A stretch of DNA of 64,000 nucleotides from Bos javanicus (GCF_032452875.1 NC_083896.1:1984001-2048000); one strand, 5' to 3'. Numbered from the stretch's first letter, positions 42,907-53,888 are shown. The notes: generated from the sequence alone by a model not told the origin. Program-made: numbers and translations.

Positions 42907-44946
42907 AGAGTTCAGTTCAGTTGCTCAGTTGTGTCTGACTCTTTGCGACCCCATGATTCGCAGCATGCCAGGCCTCCCTGTCCATCACCATCTCCCAGAG
43001 TTCACTCAAACTCATGTCCATCGAGTCAGTGATGCCATCAAGCCATCTCATCCTCTGTCGTCCCCTTCTCCTCCTGCCCCCAATCCCTCCCAGCATCAGA
43101 GTCTTTTCCAATGAGTCAACTCTTCGCATGAGGTGGCCAAAGTACTGAAGTTTCAGCTTTAGCATCATTCCTTCCAAAGAACACCCAGGCTGATCTCCTT
43201 TAGAATGGACTGGTTGGATCTCCTTGCAGTCCAAGGGACTCTCAAGAGTCTTCTCCAACACCACAGTTCAAAAGCATCAATTCTTCGGCGCTCAGCTTTC
43301 TTCACAGTCAAACTCTCACATCCATACATGACCACTGGGAAAACCATAGCCTTAACTAAATGGACCTTTGTTGGCAAAGTAATGTCTCTGCTTTTCAATA
43401 TGCTATCTAGGTTGGTCATAACTTTTCTTCCAAGAGCAAGGGTCTTTTAATTTCATGGCTACAGTCACCATCTGAAGTGATTTTGGATCCCAAAAAGATA
43501 AAGTCTGACACTGTTTCCACTGTTTCCCCATCTATTTCCCATGAAGTGATGGGACCTGATGCCATGATCTTCGTTTTCTGAATGTTGAGCTTTAAGCCAA
43601 CTTTTTCACTCTCCTCTTTCACTTTCATCAAGAAGCTTTTTAGTTCCTCTTCACTTTCTGCTGTAAGGGTGGTGTCATCTGCATATCTGAGGTTATTGAT
43701 ATTTCTCCCAGCAATCTTGATTCCAGCTTGTGCTTCTTCCAGCCCAGCGTTTCTCATGATGTACTCTGCATATAAGTTAAATAAGCAGGCTGACAATATA
43801 CAGCCTTGACGTACTCCTTTTCCTATTTGGAACCAGTCTGTTGTTCCATGTCCAGTTCTAACTGTTGCTTCCTGACCTGCATACAGAATTCTCAAGAGGC
43901 AGGTCAGGTGGTCTGGTATTCCCATTTCTTTCAGAATTTTCCACAGTTTATTGTGATCCACACAGTCAAAGGCTTTGGCATAGTCAATAAAGCAGAAATA
44001 GGTGTTTTTCTGGAACTCTCTTGCTTTTTCCATGATCCAGAGGATGTTGGCAATTTGATCTCTGGTTCCTCTGCCTTTTCTAAAACCAGCTTGAACATCA
44101 GGAAGTTCACGGTTCATGTACTGCTGAAACCTGGCTTGGAGAATTTTGAGCATTACTTTCCTAGCATGTGAGATGAGTGCAATTGTGCGGTAGTTTGAGC
44201 ATTCTTTGGCATTACCTTTCTTTGGGATTGGAATGAAAACTGACCTTTTCCAGTCCTGTGGCCACTGCTGAGTTTTCCAAATTTGCTGGCATATTGAGTG
44301 CAGCACTTTCACAGCATCATCTTTCAGGATTTGAAATAGCTCAACTGGAATTCCATCACCTCCACTAGCTTTGTTCATAGTGATGCTTTTTAAGGCCCAC
44401 TTGACTTCACATTCCAGGATGTCTGGCTCTAGGTGAGTGATCACACCATAGTGATTATCTGGGTCATGAAGATCTTTTTTGTACAGTTCTTCTGTGTATT
44501 CTTGCCACCTCTTCTCAATCTCTTCTACTTCTGTTAGGTCCATACCATTTCTGTCCTTTATCGAGCCCATCTTTGCATGAAATGTTCCCTTGGTATCTCT
44601 AATTTTCTGGAAGAGATCTCTAGTCTTTCCCATTCTGTTGTTTTCCTCTATTTCTTTGCATTGATCACTGAGGAAGGCTTTCTTATCTCTTCTTGCTAGT
44701 CTTTGGAACTCTGCATTCAGATGCTTGTATCTTTCCTTTTCTCTTTTGCTTTTCACTTCTCTTCTTTTCACAGCTATTTGTAAGGCCTCCCCAGACAGCC
44801 ATTTTGCTTTTTTGCATTTCTTTTCCATGGGGATGGTCTTGATCCCTGTCTCCTGTACAATGTTATGAAACTCATTCCATAGTTCATCAGGCACTCTGTC
44901 TATCAGATCTAGTCCCTTAAATCTATTTCTCACTTCCACTGTATAA
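42907..44946 (-). mobile_element. BovB LINE inserted into BovB
   Basis: A 2.0 kb BovB in reverse, from its TTCAGTTCAGTTGCTCAG tail (42907) to its truncation point near 44946 (GATTATACAGTGGAAGTGAG when read on the minus strand). It splits the host copy at the sequence between the GAATACA and GAAGAACTATAC stretches. It is the youngest-looking BovB here, since its reverse transcriptase frame is still open. Confidence 0.94.
43416..44939 (-). CDS. BovB reverse transcriptase, 507 codons open
   Basis: LINE-encoded, not a host gene. The frame covers the linker after the endonuclease and the whole RT core. Visible motifs include NKASGGDGIPVELF (about residues 190-203), FIPIPKKG, FIDYAKAFDC with the first catalytic Asp (about residue 320), GVRQGCILSACLFN, and YADD with the catalytic Asp pair (about residue 417). 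The N-terminal endonuclease was lost at 5' truncation, so there is no normal start; the ATG used is internal. A frameshift at about 43430 (near RPLLLEEKL) cuts off the C-terminal region, which continues in another frame at 43165-43419. A complete active protein is therefore not made. Confidence 0.8.
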   Translation of the reverse strand: MEVRNRFKGLDLIDRVPDELWNEFHNIVQETGIKTIPMEKKCKKAKWLSGEALQIAVKRREVKSKREKERYKHLNAEFQRLARRDKKAFLSDQCKEIEENNRMGKTRDLFQKIRDTKGTFHAKMGSIKDRNGMDLTEVEEIEKRWQEYTEELYKKDLHDPDNHYGVITHLEPDILECEVKWALKSITMNKASGGDGIPVELFQILKDDAVKVLHSICQQIWKTQQWPQDWKRSVFIPIPKKGNAKECSNYRTIALISHARKVMLKILQARFQQYMNRELPDVQAGFRKGRGTRDQIANILWIMEKAREFQKNTYFCFIDYAKAFDCVDHNKLWKILKEMGIPDHLTCLLRILYAGQEATVRTGHGTTDWFQIGKGVRQGCILSACLFNLYAEYIMRNAGLEEAQAGIKIAGRNINNLRYADDTTLTAESEEELKSFLMKVKEESEKVGLKLNIQKTKIMASGPITSWEIDGETVETVSDFIFLGSKITSDGDCSHEIKRPLLLEEKL

Positions 44947-46548
44947 TCACAGAAGAACTATACAAAAAAGATCTTCATGACCCAGATAACCAAGATGGTG
45001 TGATCATTCACCTAGAGCCAGACATCCTGGAATGTGAAGTCAAGTGGGTCTTAGGAAGCATCACTACAAAAAAAACCTGTGGAGGTGATGGAATTCTAGT
45101 TGAGCTATTTCAAATCCTGAAAGATGATGCTGTGAAAGTGCTGCACTCAATATGTCAGCAAATTTGGGAAACTCGGCAATGGCCCCAGGACTGAAAAAGG
45201 TCAGTTTTCATTTCAATACCAAAGAAAGGCAATGCCAAAGAATGTTCAAACTACTGCACAATTGCACTCATCTCACACGCTGGCAAAGTAATGCTCAAAA
45301 TTCTCCAAGCCAAGCTCAACAGTTTGTGAACTGTGAGCTTCCAGCTATTCAAGCTGGATTTAGAAAAGGCAGAGGAACCAGAGATCAAATTGCCAACATC
45401 CATTGGATCATCAAAAAAGCAAGACAGTTCCAGAAAAATATCTACTTCTGCTTTATTGACTATGCCAAAGCCTTTGACTGTGTGGATCACATCAAACTGT
45501 GGAAAATTCTGAAAGAGATGGGAATACCAGATCACCTGATCTGCCTCCTGAGAAATCTGTATCCAGATCAAGAAGCAACAGTTAGAACTGGACATGGAAC
45601 AACAGACTGGTTCCAAATAGGAAAAGGAGTACGTCAAGACTGTAAATTGTCAGCCTGCTTATTTAACTTATATGAAGAGTACATCGTGTGAAATGCCAAG
45701 CTGGATGAAGGTTGGATGAAGCACAAGCTGGAATCAAGATTGCTGGGAGGAATATCAATAACCTCAGATATGCAGATGACACCATCCTTATGGCAGAAAG
45801 TGAAAAAAAAACCTAAAACTCTTGATGAAAGTGAAAGAGGAGAGTGAAAAAATTGGCTTAAAACTCAACATTCAGAAAACTAAGATTATGACATCGGTTC
45901 TCATCACTTCATGGCATATAAATGGGGAAACAATGGAAACAGTGACAGACTCTATTTTCTTGGGCTCCAAAATCCCTGCAGATGGTGACTGCAGCCATGA
46001 AATTAAAAGATGCTTGCTCCTTGGGAAAAAAGCTAGGACCAACCTAGACAGCATATTAAAAAGCAGAGACATTACTTTGCCAACAAAGGTCCATCTAGTC
46101 AAGGCTATTGTTTTTCCAGTAGTCATGTATGGATGTGAGAGTTGGACTATAAAGAAAGCTGAGCACTGAAGAATTGATGCTTTTGATCTGTGATGTTGGA
46201 AAAGACTCTTGAGAGTTTCTTGGACTATAAGGAGATCCAACCAGTCCATCTTAAAGGAGATCAGTCCTGGGTGTTCATTGGAAGGACTGATGTTGAAGCT
46301 GAAACTCCAATAGTTTGGTCACCTGATGTGAAGAGCTGACTCATCTGAAAAGACCCTGATGCTGAGAAAGGTTGAAGGCAGGAGGAGAAGGGGATGACAG
46401 AGGATGAGATGGTTGGATGGCATCACCGACTCGATGCACATGAGTTTAAGTAGGCTCCGAGAGTTGGTGATGGACAGGGAGGCCTGGCGTGCTGCAGTCC
46501 ATGGGTCTCAAAGAGTCGGACACGACTGAGGGACTGAACGGAACTGAA
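44947..46548 (+). mobile_element. BovB LINE (host copy), right part
   Basis: Continuation of the copy that begins at 42188. It resumes at AGAAGAACTATACAAAAAAG and runs to the CTGAACTGAACTGAAC end. RT pieces are visible (45152-45691 with FIDYAKAFDC, 45822-46169 with VVMYGCESW). Frameshifts, a lost ATG context and a local duplication (GGTTGGATGAA, about 45700-45720) break the frame. Confidence 0.93.
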
Positions 46549-46989
46549 CTGAACCATGTCCTCGGAATACTGGTGCTAGGTGCTTTAGCATTCAGAGCCC
46601 TGAAACAGGAAATGCCAAATTCTCTTAGGCAGAAGGGGTACTATAAATGGAGGTTTGAGCTCGATCTGTTCAATTAAGTTAGGTTACTATGTCTAGACAG
46701 TGAGGAATGAACGGAGCTTTGTAGCCTTTTTTCCCTAAGTTTTGTTTTCCATTTTTTGGACGCAGCAGTATATCTCATGGAATTTTATAAGCTATATCAC
46801 ATATATCATGTACTGGGAGTCAAGTCTTCCAGTTCTGCCTGTGGCATATTCATTTATCCATCAATTTGGCAGATAATTTGTGCCAGATGGTGGTCTGATC
46901 CCTCAGACTTTACCTAAAGTGTAGAGACATGTAACTATCAGGTGATAAGTGCATGAAAGTGAGTGAGCAGTAAGAGGGTAGAGGTGGAA
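46549..46989. other. Intergenic, no gene seen
   Basis: Unique-looking AT-rich sequence. Confidence 0.45.
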
Positions 46990-47300
46990 AGTAGACCATG
47001 AAAATTAATAAGCAGTAAAAATTTCCAGTCATCCCAGCACGATGGCAACTTGGACCAGGTGGATAGTCATGATGGAGATAAGTGGTGAGAAATTCTGAAT
47101 ATATTTAGAAACTGATAAATATTTAAAAATTGCATGTGAGATATGAAAGGGAGTTGAAGGTGACATCTAGTTTTTTGACCTGTGTAGTTAGAAAGATTGG
47201 ATTTCTATCATGAGAGGTGGGAGTGGATTGTTAACTAAAAGAGATGCTAGTCTGGAGCGGAGAGAGGTCCAGGCTGAGATAATCAGGGAAGTAATTAAAA
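46990..47300 (+). mobile_element. Ancient interspersed repeat, unnamed
   Basis: The pattern GATGGCAACTTGGACCAGGT, GAGAAATTCTGAATATATTT, then TTGAAGGTGACATCTAG and GAGAGAGGTCCAGGCTGAGA resembles an old repeat seen across mammals. I cannot assign a family. Confidence 0.45.
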
Positions 47301-48166
47301 CATGGAAAGTGGATCCCTTGCCCAGAAGCATTTGCTTGGAGCTGCTAAGACATGTACATACACCTTCCCTTCCTGGAAGTAAATTAATCAGTTGCATAAC
47401 CATTGCAATCAATTCTCTACTGGAAAAGTCATTACTCTTCAAACACTGAGAGTACCATTAAAATGAATCAAAGCCTAACAGGACTGTGGGAGCTCTTTCA
47501 GAAGTCAGGTTGGGAATCAGCAGGAAGTGATATTCCTAATCACTATGGAAATTTGATGTTCAAGATTTAGACCAGGTTGGCAGAGACCCTTTTTTTTCCC
47601 CCCACTGATCAATAACATTACCTGTTCCTGCCTGTCAAGTTGGCTTTCTTTCATGTACAAATCCCCAGGGAAACCCCATACCTAGCACAGACCTAGAAAT
47701 AACAGGATGACACGTCAGAGCTGTCACCGTGCCAGGTATCAAGAAGCTCACCTGTCTCCAGTGCTGGGAAGCTTGTCAAATTTCAGCTGGTGTCAGCATG
47801 AAGCGGCCTAAAGGAACCTGGACCAACCTTGGAGCATCTCAAGACTGTAAATGTCAAAGGCTACCCAAACTGAGACCCGTGCAGGGCCTGTGGTTGCTAT
47901 GGAATGCAAATTGCTCACCTGTTGGATTCCTCATGCCTCCTGGGGCCTGTGCAGAACGGCTAGTCCTTTTTGCCCTCAGAACACTTTATTTAAAATTCTC
48001 TAAATCGTAACCACAGCTTTGCTTAGAATGATTGGGGAATTAAACTTCCACCTAAGTGCATCCTTAATATGTACTTAATAAACATTTGTTGACTTGTGAA
48101 TGAATGTCAACCTGCTTTTATTGAGAAAAGTGAATGTTTGAATGCTAATTTATTGCTCTTAAAAGT
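47301..48166. other. Intergenic, no gene seen
   Basis: No recognised repeats. A 93-codon frame (47729-48010) has no recognisable domain. ACATTTGTTGACTTGTGAAT near 48080 resembles the tail of an L2/MIR-type repeat. Confidence 0.4.
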
Positions 48167-48460
48167 TTTTTTGGTATTGCTGCTGCTGCTAAGTTGCTTC
48201 AGTCATGTCCAACTCTGTGCGACCCCATAGACGGCAGCCCACTAGGCTGCCCCGTCCCTGGGATTCTCCAGGCAAGAACATTGGAGTGGGTTGCCATTTC
48301 CTTCTCCAATGCATGAAAGTGAAAAGTGAAAGTGAAGTTGCTCAGTAATGTCTGACTCTTCACGGTCCCATGGACTGCAGCCTACCAGGCTCCTCCATCC
48401 ATGGGATTTTCCAGGCAAGAGTACTGGAGTGGGGTGCCATCGCCTTCTCCGTTTTTTGGT
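48167..48460 (-). mobile_element. Bov-A2 SINE with target duplication
   Basis: A complete reverse Bov-A2 with a short (TGC)n start, about 48176-48451. TTTTTTGGT flanks it at 48167-48175 and 48452-48460. Confidence 0.92.
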
Positions 48461-48514
48461 GTAGACTAGTTTTAAAGTCTTTATTGGATTTGTTATGACA
48501 TTGTTTCTGTTTTA

Positions 48515-48637
48515 TGTGTTTGGTTTTTTGGCAGCAAGATACATGGGATCATAGTTCCCCGACCAGGAATAAAACTCAGACTCCCTGCACTGGAAGGCAA
48601 ATTGTTCATCACTGGACCATCAGGGAAGTCCTGCTAA
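48515..48637 (-). mobile_element. CHR-type tRNA SINE
   Basis: Reverse: GATCATAGTTCCCCGACCAG, then CTGGACCATCAGGGAAGTCC as the head. It is short and without a Bov-A part. Confidence 0.78.
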
Positions 48638-48903
48638 TTTATTCTTAATTTTTAAGAACAATCATGGTTTTGATTCATGTTTTGTAAAGATGCCTTTTTA
48701 ATTTGCAAAAAAAGAAAAAATATCATGGTTAATGCTCTAAGTACCATATTCTCTACTCAGAAATTCCACAGTGGGTGGGAGCAAACATTGCTTGTAAGCA
48801 ACAGAACCTCATCTCATTAGAAACTCCAAGAGTCTTTCTATATAGCATTGCAAAGAGCAACCAGAATTGGCCAAAGTTTGGCACCAAACTATGCCTATAG
48901 CAT
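48638..48903. other. Intergenic, no feature
   Basis: Unique-looking sequence leading into the palindromic minisatellite. Confidence 0.45.
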
Positions 48904-48984
48904 AGTAGTAGACTAGTAGTAGTACTACTACTACTAGTAGTAGACTAGTAGTAGTACTACTACTACTAGTAGTAGACTAGTAGT
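48904..48984. repeat. 32-base palindromic minisatellite, 2.5 copies
   Basis: A unit of AGT triplets followed by ACT triplets is repeated exactly: 48904-48935, 48936-48967 and a partial third at 48968-48984. Each unit has a perfect 20-base palindrome (48914-48933 in the first), and unit junctions form a second 16-base palindrome (48928-48943). The array can pair with itself in several registers. Confidence 0.95.
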
Positions 48985-49091
48985 GAGAGCTCTGACATTT
49001 AACCCAAGAAGTAGTTTCTGCTGGCACAGTCCCCCTCCTTTAGCCCTTAGCATAATGTTGTAAGTGGACCTAAGGCACCTTGGAGTAGAGT

Positions 49092-49298
49092 ATGTGAGTT
49101 GCTCAGTCACGTCCAACTCTTTGCAACTGCATGGACTATAGCCTGCCAAGCTCCTCTGTCCATGAAATTCTCCAGGTAAGAATATTGGATCAGGTAGCCA
49201 TTCCCTTCTCAAGGGGATCTTCCAGACCCAGGGATTGAGCACAGGTCTCCTGCCTTGTAGGTGAATTTTTTACCATCTGAGCCACCAGGGAAGCCCAA
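49092..49298 (-). mobile_element. Bov-tA SINE
   Basis: A full reverse Bov-tA from GTGAGTTGCTCAGTCACGTC to GAGCCACCAGGGAAGCCCA. Confidence 0.93.
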
Positions 49299-50091
49299 GG
49301 CACCTTGGTTGGTCACAGTGATTAGGTTCTTGACTGGAAGGTATTAGAGGCCTCCACTTGTTACATATCACCACCAGTTGATATAACGAACCATTCTCAG
49401 ACAGTTCCTTCACATGTACCTCTATTAGCAGGCATAAAATGATCACATGTCTGTTGCAGAGTTTGATGAAGTCTCTGAGCTTCTATAGCCCTTTCAGTCT
49501 CTGCTGCATGTAAGTGACAGCATTCTGGCAGTAGATTTCAGCTGGCCTTTTCGTGGGGGACAGAACCCCCCAAAATGACTCAAGATAAGATGGAGTCCTC
49601 AGGCGCTGACTGCCACCTCGGAGGCTGCTGGGTTCCACTGTTCATCCAGGGAGATGACTATGCGATAGTTTCAGTCAAGCCGTGCGTCATCTCTGCTCGC
49701 TTCACCTGTGAAGCACACTTCCTCTCGTGCTGACTGGAGGTCAATATGGTTGAGACTCATAACGCTGTGCTCTCCACTCCCCCCTCCCCCACTCCCGCCG
49801 AATCCATCAGAAGGGCTTCTGATTACTCTTTCCAATGCTATCTTAACCAAAAGCTCTATGTTAACTAAGAAGAAACTGCTTCTTAGTTTCTGCTGGTTAA
49901 AATACTTCTCAACTATCTCTAGAGTGTGTTGTCTCGAGGTACTTCAACTGACCCTACAGACTGCATCTCACATTAGAGCACTCCCCCTGGAGCCCACTCT
50001 TCCCTGAGAGATCATGTTGCCCCATCCCAGCCTCCTCGCCCACTTCTCAGGAAACCTGACTTGCTTTCCTGGCAGCTGCTTTCCTTCCGGA
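49299..50091. other. Intergenic, no gene seen
   Basis: Unique-looking. A C-rich stretch lies at 49775-49800. A 99-codon frame (49708-50007) has no recognisable domain. Confidence 0.4.
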
Positions 50092-50286
50092 AGTGGCACT
50101 AGTAGTAAAGAATCCACCTGTCAGTGCTGGAGACACACATCCGGGTTCGATTCCTGAGTCAGGAAGATCCCTCGGAGAAGGAAAGGGCAACTCACTCAAG
50201 TGTTCTTGCCTGGGAAATTCCACGGACAGAGGAGCCTGGCGGGGTCCAGTCCGCGGGTCACAATGAGTTAGACAGGACGGAGTGCG
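50092..50286 (+). mobile_element. Bov-tA SINE
   Basis: A diverged head with intact B box GGTTCGATTCC, then a Bov-A monomer ending TTAGACAGGACGGAGTGC. Confidence 0.88.
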
Positions 50287-50363
50287 CGCGTGTGTGCGCG
50301 CACACACAGAAACAGACACAGACACAGACACAGACACACACACACGTACACACACACACACAT
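50283..50363 (+). repeat. Compound (GC/GT)n-(CAGA)n-(CA)n microsatellite
   Basis: GCGCGCGTGTGTGCGCGCAC leads into CACAGA repeats and a CA tract, at the tail of the SINE. The GC/GT alternation is a Z-DNA type sequence. Confidence 0.9.
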
Positions 50364-50981
50364 CAATGATGGAATCATCCAACAGCCTCAAACCCCAAAG
50401 GAAGCACCCTGGCTTCAAGATATCAGTCTGCCCTCTGTCAGCATCCAGGGCTCTAACACACTTCCTGCCGAGGCACCTGTGAGCCCATCTTCCCAGGCAA
50501 ACAAGGAGGCTCTGCCACTTCACACGCCCTCCTTGGGGTGGTCTGTGCTTTTGTGAAAGGAGCTTATTCTGGGCTGACACGCAGCTCTCACTGAGTCCCA
50601 GCCACTCCACGCTCCAGGCTGTGGCTGGTAACACCTGATTGTGAAGACTCTCTGTGGACATCTGGCCTCCTTCATGGAGTGAGGCCAGGAGGACATGAGG
50701 TCACTTATTGCTTCATTCATCCGTCCCCTCTTTCACCAGATGTTCGCTGATGCCACATGGGATGGGACTGGAGTAACGATTTCATCATGCTCACCTCAAT
50801 CTCACCCGTCTGGCAAGGGAGACAAACAAGTGACTAGAAAATTCTAATAGGTGTAAGAAAGGATGTGACAAGGCTCACCTCAGGAGGTTGTGGAGAACAC
50901 AGGAGGGCCAACAACAGAGCTTGAGGAATCAGAGAAAACTTATTGGAAATATTGACCTCTTAAAAAAACATGTGTGTAACA
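50364..50981. other. Intergenic, no gene seen
   Basis: Unique-looking sequence. The long minus-strand frame crossing it (50047-50661) is made of SINE and CA-repeat sequence and is not a gene. Confidence 0.45.
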
Positions 50982-51170
50982 CAAGGGACTTCCTTGCTGA
51001 CCAGGGGACTTTGCCTTTCCATGTAGGGGGTGTGGGTTTGATCCCTGGGCAGGTGCTTAAGGTCCCCCATGCCTCCTGGCCAAAAACCCAAAACATGAAA
51101 AGCAGAGGCAATACTGTAACAAATTCAACAAAGACTTTAGAAATGGTCCACGTCAAAAAAAAAAAAAAAA
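50982..51170 (+). mobile_element. CHR-type tRNA SINE with poly-A
   Basis: Head GGGACTTCCTTGCTGACCAG, B box region GGTTTGATCCCTGGGCAGG, a body ending AAATGGTCCACGTC, and a run of about 17 A. Confidence 0.87.
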
Positions 51171-52646
51171 AGGCACAAAAGCCCAGAGGGGAGTGGAAGC
51201 CAGGAGGGCAGGATGGTGGGTCTGTGGACTGGGAATGCCAAGAATGGGCAGGCCTTTGAAGAGCCTTGATGTCAAGCTGGGGTGTCTGGACTGGGTGGTG
51301 AGCAGCCCAGCTCAGGGGCATAGTTGCTCTCTGAATGAGAGGTGCAGGCTTCGGGCTGCCTCGGAAACTTATCTTGAGCCCTAGTGCAAAGAGAACACGG
51401 GGAGCTGATGTGACCTGACACTCCCCTCTACTGCTGGGCGGTCAGGGTACCCCTACCCACTTCCATCAAGCCTGAGCGGCCCTAGTAGTGAGCGCAACCA
51501 GCTCGTTGGCATGGAAATAAAGAAATACGACTCTACCAGACTGAGACAGCCACTTGTCAGGGTGGAAACGAAATTGGAATTCTGAACAGACTCTCTAGTC
51601 ATTTGTCTCAATACAACGGATTTCTTCTTGTTATATTAAACCAAGGCCCAGACTCCAGAAGCAGAAACCCAAGCTGCCATTGCCCGTTCACATGCACAAC
51701 TGGTATTTTGGCCTCGTCGGAAGGCACACCAGCTCCTGTTTACATAGCTGCTTGCATTTAATGACGACAACATAACACAACTGAGAAAAGTCACCCTATG
51801 GAAAAATCTGTTTTCCTTCTGTTCTGAAAAGAAAAATCCCACCACATCGGAGAGAACAGACATGTCCGGCATTCACAGATAGATGAAGACCCTCAAAGAG
51901 AAATCTACCCCCTCCTGTTCACCTATAGGCCAACTGGGCATTGGGAGTATTTCCAGAGAAAAACTTCATACCTTACTCACTCACAGCCCCACGTCCCATA
52001 ATTAGCTGAGTTCTAATTATTCCCGGTATTGTCTCTGGCGCATTCCTTTTGTGAGACAATGGTGGGTAAGACAATGGTGCATAATTCAAACACAGGGCCA
52101 ATCTGAATGAGAAACTGGCAGAGGGCTCATGGGACGATTGCATTATTCATGAAAAGACATCAGAACAATTGGAGGATAACATTAGATTTTAAATCACAGC
52201 GGCAATTACAAGACAATTATCCCAAATGGTGTAATTGCCACAGCTACAGGGTGAGTGGCAGAACCTACACAGCGTTCATGCCACTTTCTTTTAATACCAT
52301 GATGAAGACTGGTTTGTTTATTGTAAGAGGAAATTCTCCGGAAGGAAACATTTGTATTCCCTCCTTTTGTGCCCCTGTAGAGCTGGCAACCAGAGCCTGG
52401 GTGAGAAAAGGAACCAGAGGCCACCCTGGAGTCTTTCAGGTGCCCCGCCTTGCCTACTCCAAGACGTGCAGCGCCCAACTCCTCTACCTCGTCCTTGAAC
52501 TTCAACCCAAGTACAGAACCTGGGTTCTGCTCCTTCTAGATGACGTTTCGCAGCCAAGGACTCCTCATGTGCGGCAGTGGGGAGTCACTTGCTTTTCAGG
52601 CAGCAAACTGGGGTTTACTCCCTGTCCTAATTCTTATTGACAGCAC
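51171..52646. other. Repeat-poor block, possible regulatory DNA
   Basis: Nearly 1.5 kb without a recognisable repeat. From about 51950 to 52300 the sequence is rich in homeodomain-type cores (ATAATTAGCTGAGTTCTAAT, then TATTC; TGCATAATTC; GCAATTACAAGACAATTATC). The 177-codon frame at 52107-52640 has no recognisable domain. Conservation cannot be tested here. Confidence 0.4.
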
Positions 52647-52824
52647 AGTTTAGTTGGCTCAGACGGTTAAGAATTTGGCTGCAATGCAGGAGACCCAGGT
52701 TCAGTCCCTGGGACTAGAAGTCTCACTCCAGTATTCTTGCCAAAAAATTCCACGGACAGGGGAGCCTGGTGGGCTACACTCCATGGTTGGCCAAAGTCAG
52801 ACATGACTGAGTGATTAACACGTT
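52647..52824 (+). mobile_element. Bov-tA SINE
   Basis: Head TTGGCTCAGACGGTTAAGAA with altered B box (GGTTCAGTCCC), then a Bov-A monomer with an internal deletion near 52720, ending CAGACATGACTGAGTGATTA. Confidence 0.9.
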
Positions 52825-52888
52825 GCCTTTCATTATAAAGGCAGTTATCATGTACTGAGTACACACAATGAGTAACATGCTTCTCACA

Positions 52889-53405
52889 TCTTTTATTTAT
52901 TTATACTGATGCAAAGCTGATTTATAATATGTGCAGTTCAGTTACGCAACAAAGTGATTCACTTATATATGTATATAAATACATACACACACACATACAA
53001 ATATGTTCTTTTTCATATTCTTTTTCATTATAGGTTACTATAAGATACAGAATATAGTTTTCTGTGTTACGGAGTAGGTCATTACTGTTTATCTGTAGCA
53101 AATAGCCAAGATATGAAAGCTATCTAGGTGCCCATCGATGGATGAATGGAATGTTATTCAGCCATATAAAAGGATTAAATAAAGCCATTTGCAGCAACAT
53201 GGATTAGCATACTAAATGAAGTAAAACAGAGAAAGACAAATATGGTATGACATGGCTTATATGTAGAATATAAAAAAATTACAAATGAACTTATTTATAA
53301 AACAGACAGACCCACAGACATAGAAAACAAATTTATGGTTACCAAAGGGAAAAGAAGGGGTAAATTAGGAGTTTGGGATTAACAGATATACACTGCCACG
53401 TATCT
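52889..53405 (-). mobile_element. L1 LINE with 5' inversion (twin-primed)
   Basis: 52889-53095 is an L1 3' end in reverse, with its A-rich tail at the left (TTTATTTATTTATACTG). 53096-53405 is L1 in sense orientation (GCCAAGATATGAAAGC through GGTTACCAAAGGGAAAAG to GGGATTAACAGATATACACT). In an intact L1 the second piece ends a few bases upstream of where the first begins. This arrangement is the product of one twin-primed insertion. Confidence 0.82.
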
Positions 53406-53439
53406 TTTCTTATGTAACTTAACCTCAGAGGTTCTTGGT

Positions 53440-53575
53440 TTTCTTTGCATTATTTACTCAACAAGCATGTCTTTATCTAGTCTCTCCTTTTTAACTGAGA
53501 TCTATTTCAAGAGCCTGGGTTGCACCAATGACAGAACAGAGCCCTGCCTTCTTGGAGCTTACCTCATGGGAGGTG
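53440..53575. mobile_element. Possible L2-type fragment
   Basis: ATTTACTCAACAAGCATGTC followed by CAGAGCCCTGCCTTCTTGGA and GCTTACCTCATGGG resembles an old L2/MIR3-type repeat. Confidence 0.45.
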
Positions 53576-53614
53576 TTTTGCACAGCCTTGGGGACACAAT
53601 GTACTGTCTGAAGC

Positions 53615-53888
53615 ACTGCTACAGCTGCTAAGTCACTTCAGTCGTGTCCAACTCTGTGCGACCCCATAGACAGCAGCCCACCAGGCACCACCATCCCTGG
53701 GATTCTCCAGGCAAGAACACTGGAGTGGGTTGCCATTTCCTTCTCCAGTGCATGAAAGTGAAAAGTGAAAGTGAAGTTGCTCCATTGTGTCCGACTCTTA
53801 GTGACCCCATGGACTGCAGCCTACCAGGCTCCTCCGTCCATGGGATTTTCCAGGCAAGAGTACTGGAGTGGAGTGCCATTGCCTTCTC
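53615..53888 (-). mobile_element. Bov-A2 SINE
   Basis: A reverse Bov-A2 of two monomers from CTGCTAAGTCACTTCAGTCG to GCCATTGCCTTCTCA. Confidence 0.92.

Noticed and set aside
48904..48984. CRISPR-like array or transposon end
   Set aside because: There are no spacers between the units, and it is in a mammalian genome. It is a tandem minisatellite.
50047..50661. 204-codon open frame on the minus strand
   Set aside because: It is built from a Bov-tA SINE and the CA/CAGA microsatellite, which gives the C-V-S repeats. It is not a gene.
52107..52640. 177-codon open frame on the + strand
   Set aside because: No recognisable domain, no start context and no splice or promoter support. A frame of this length can occur by chance here.
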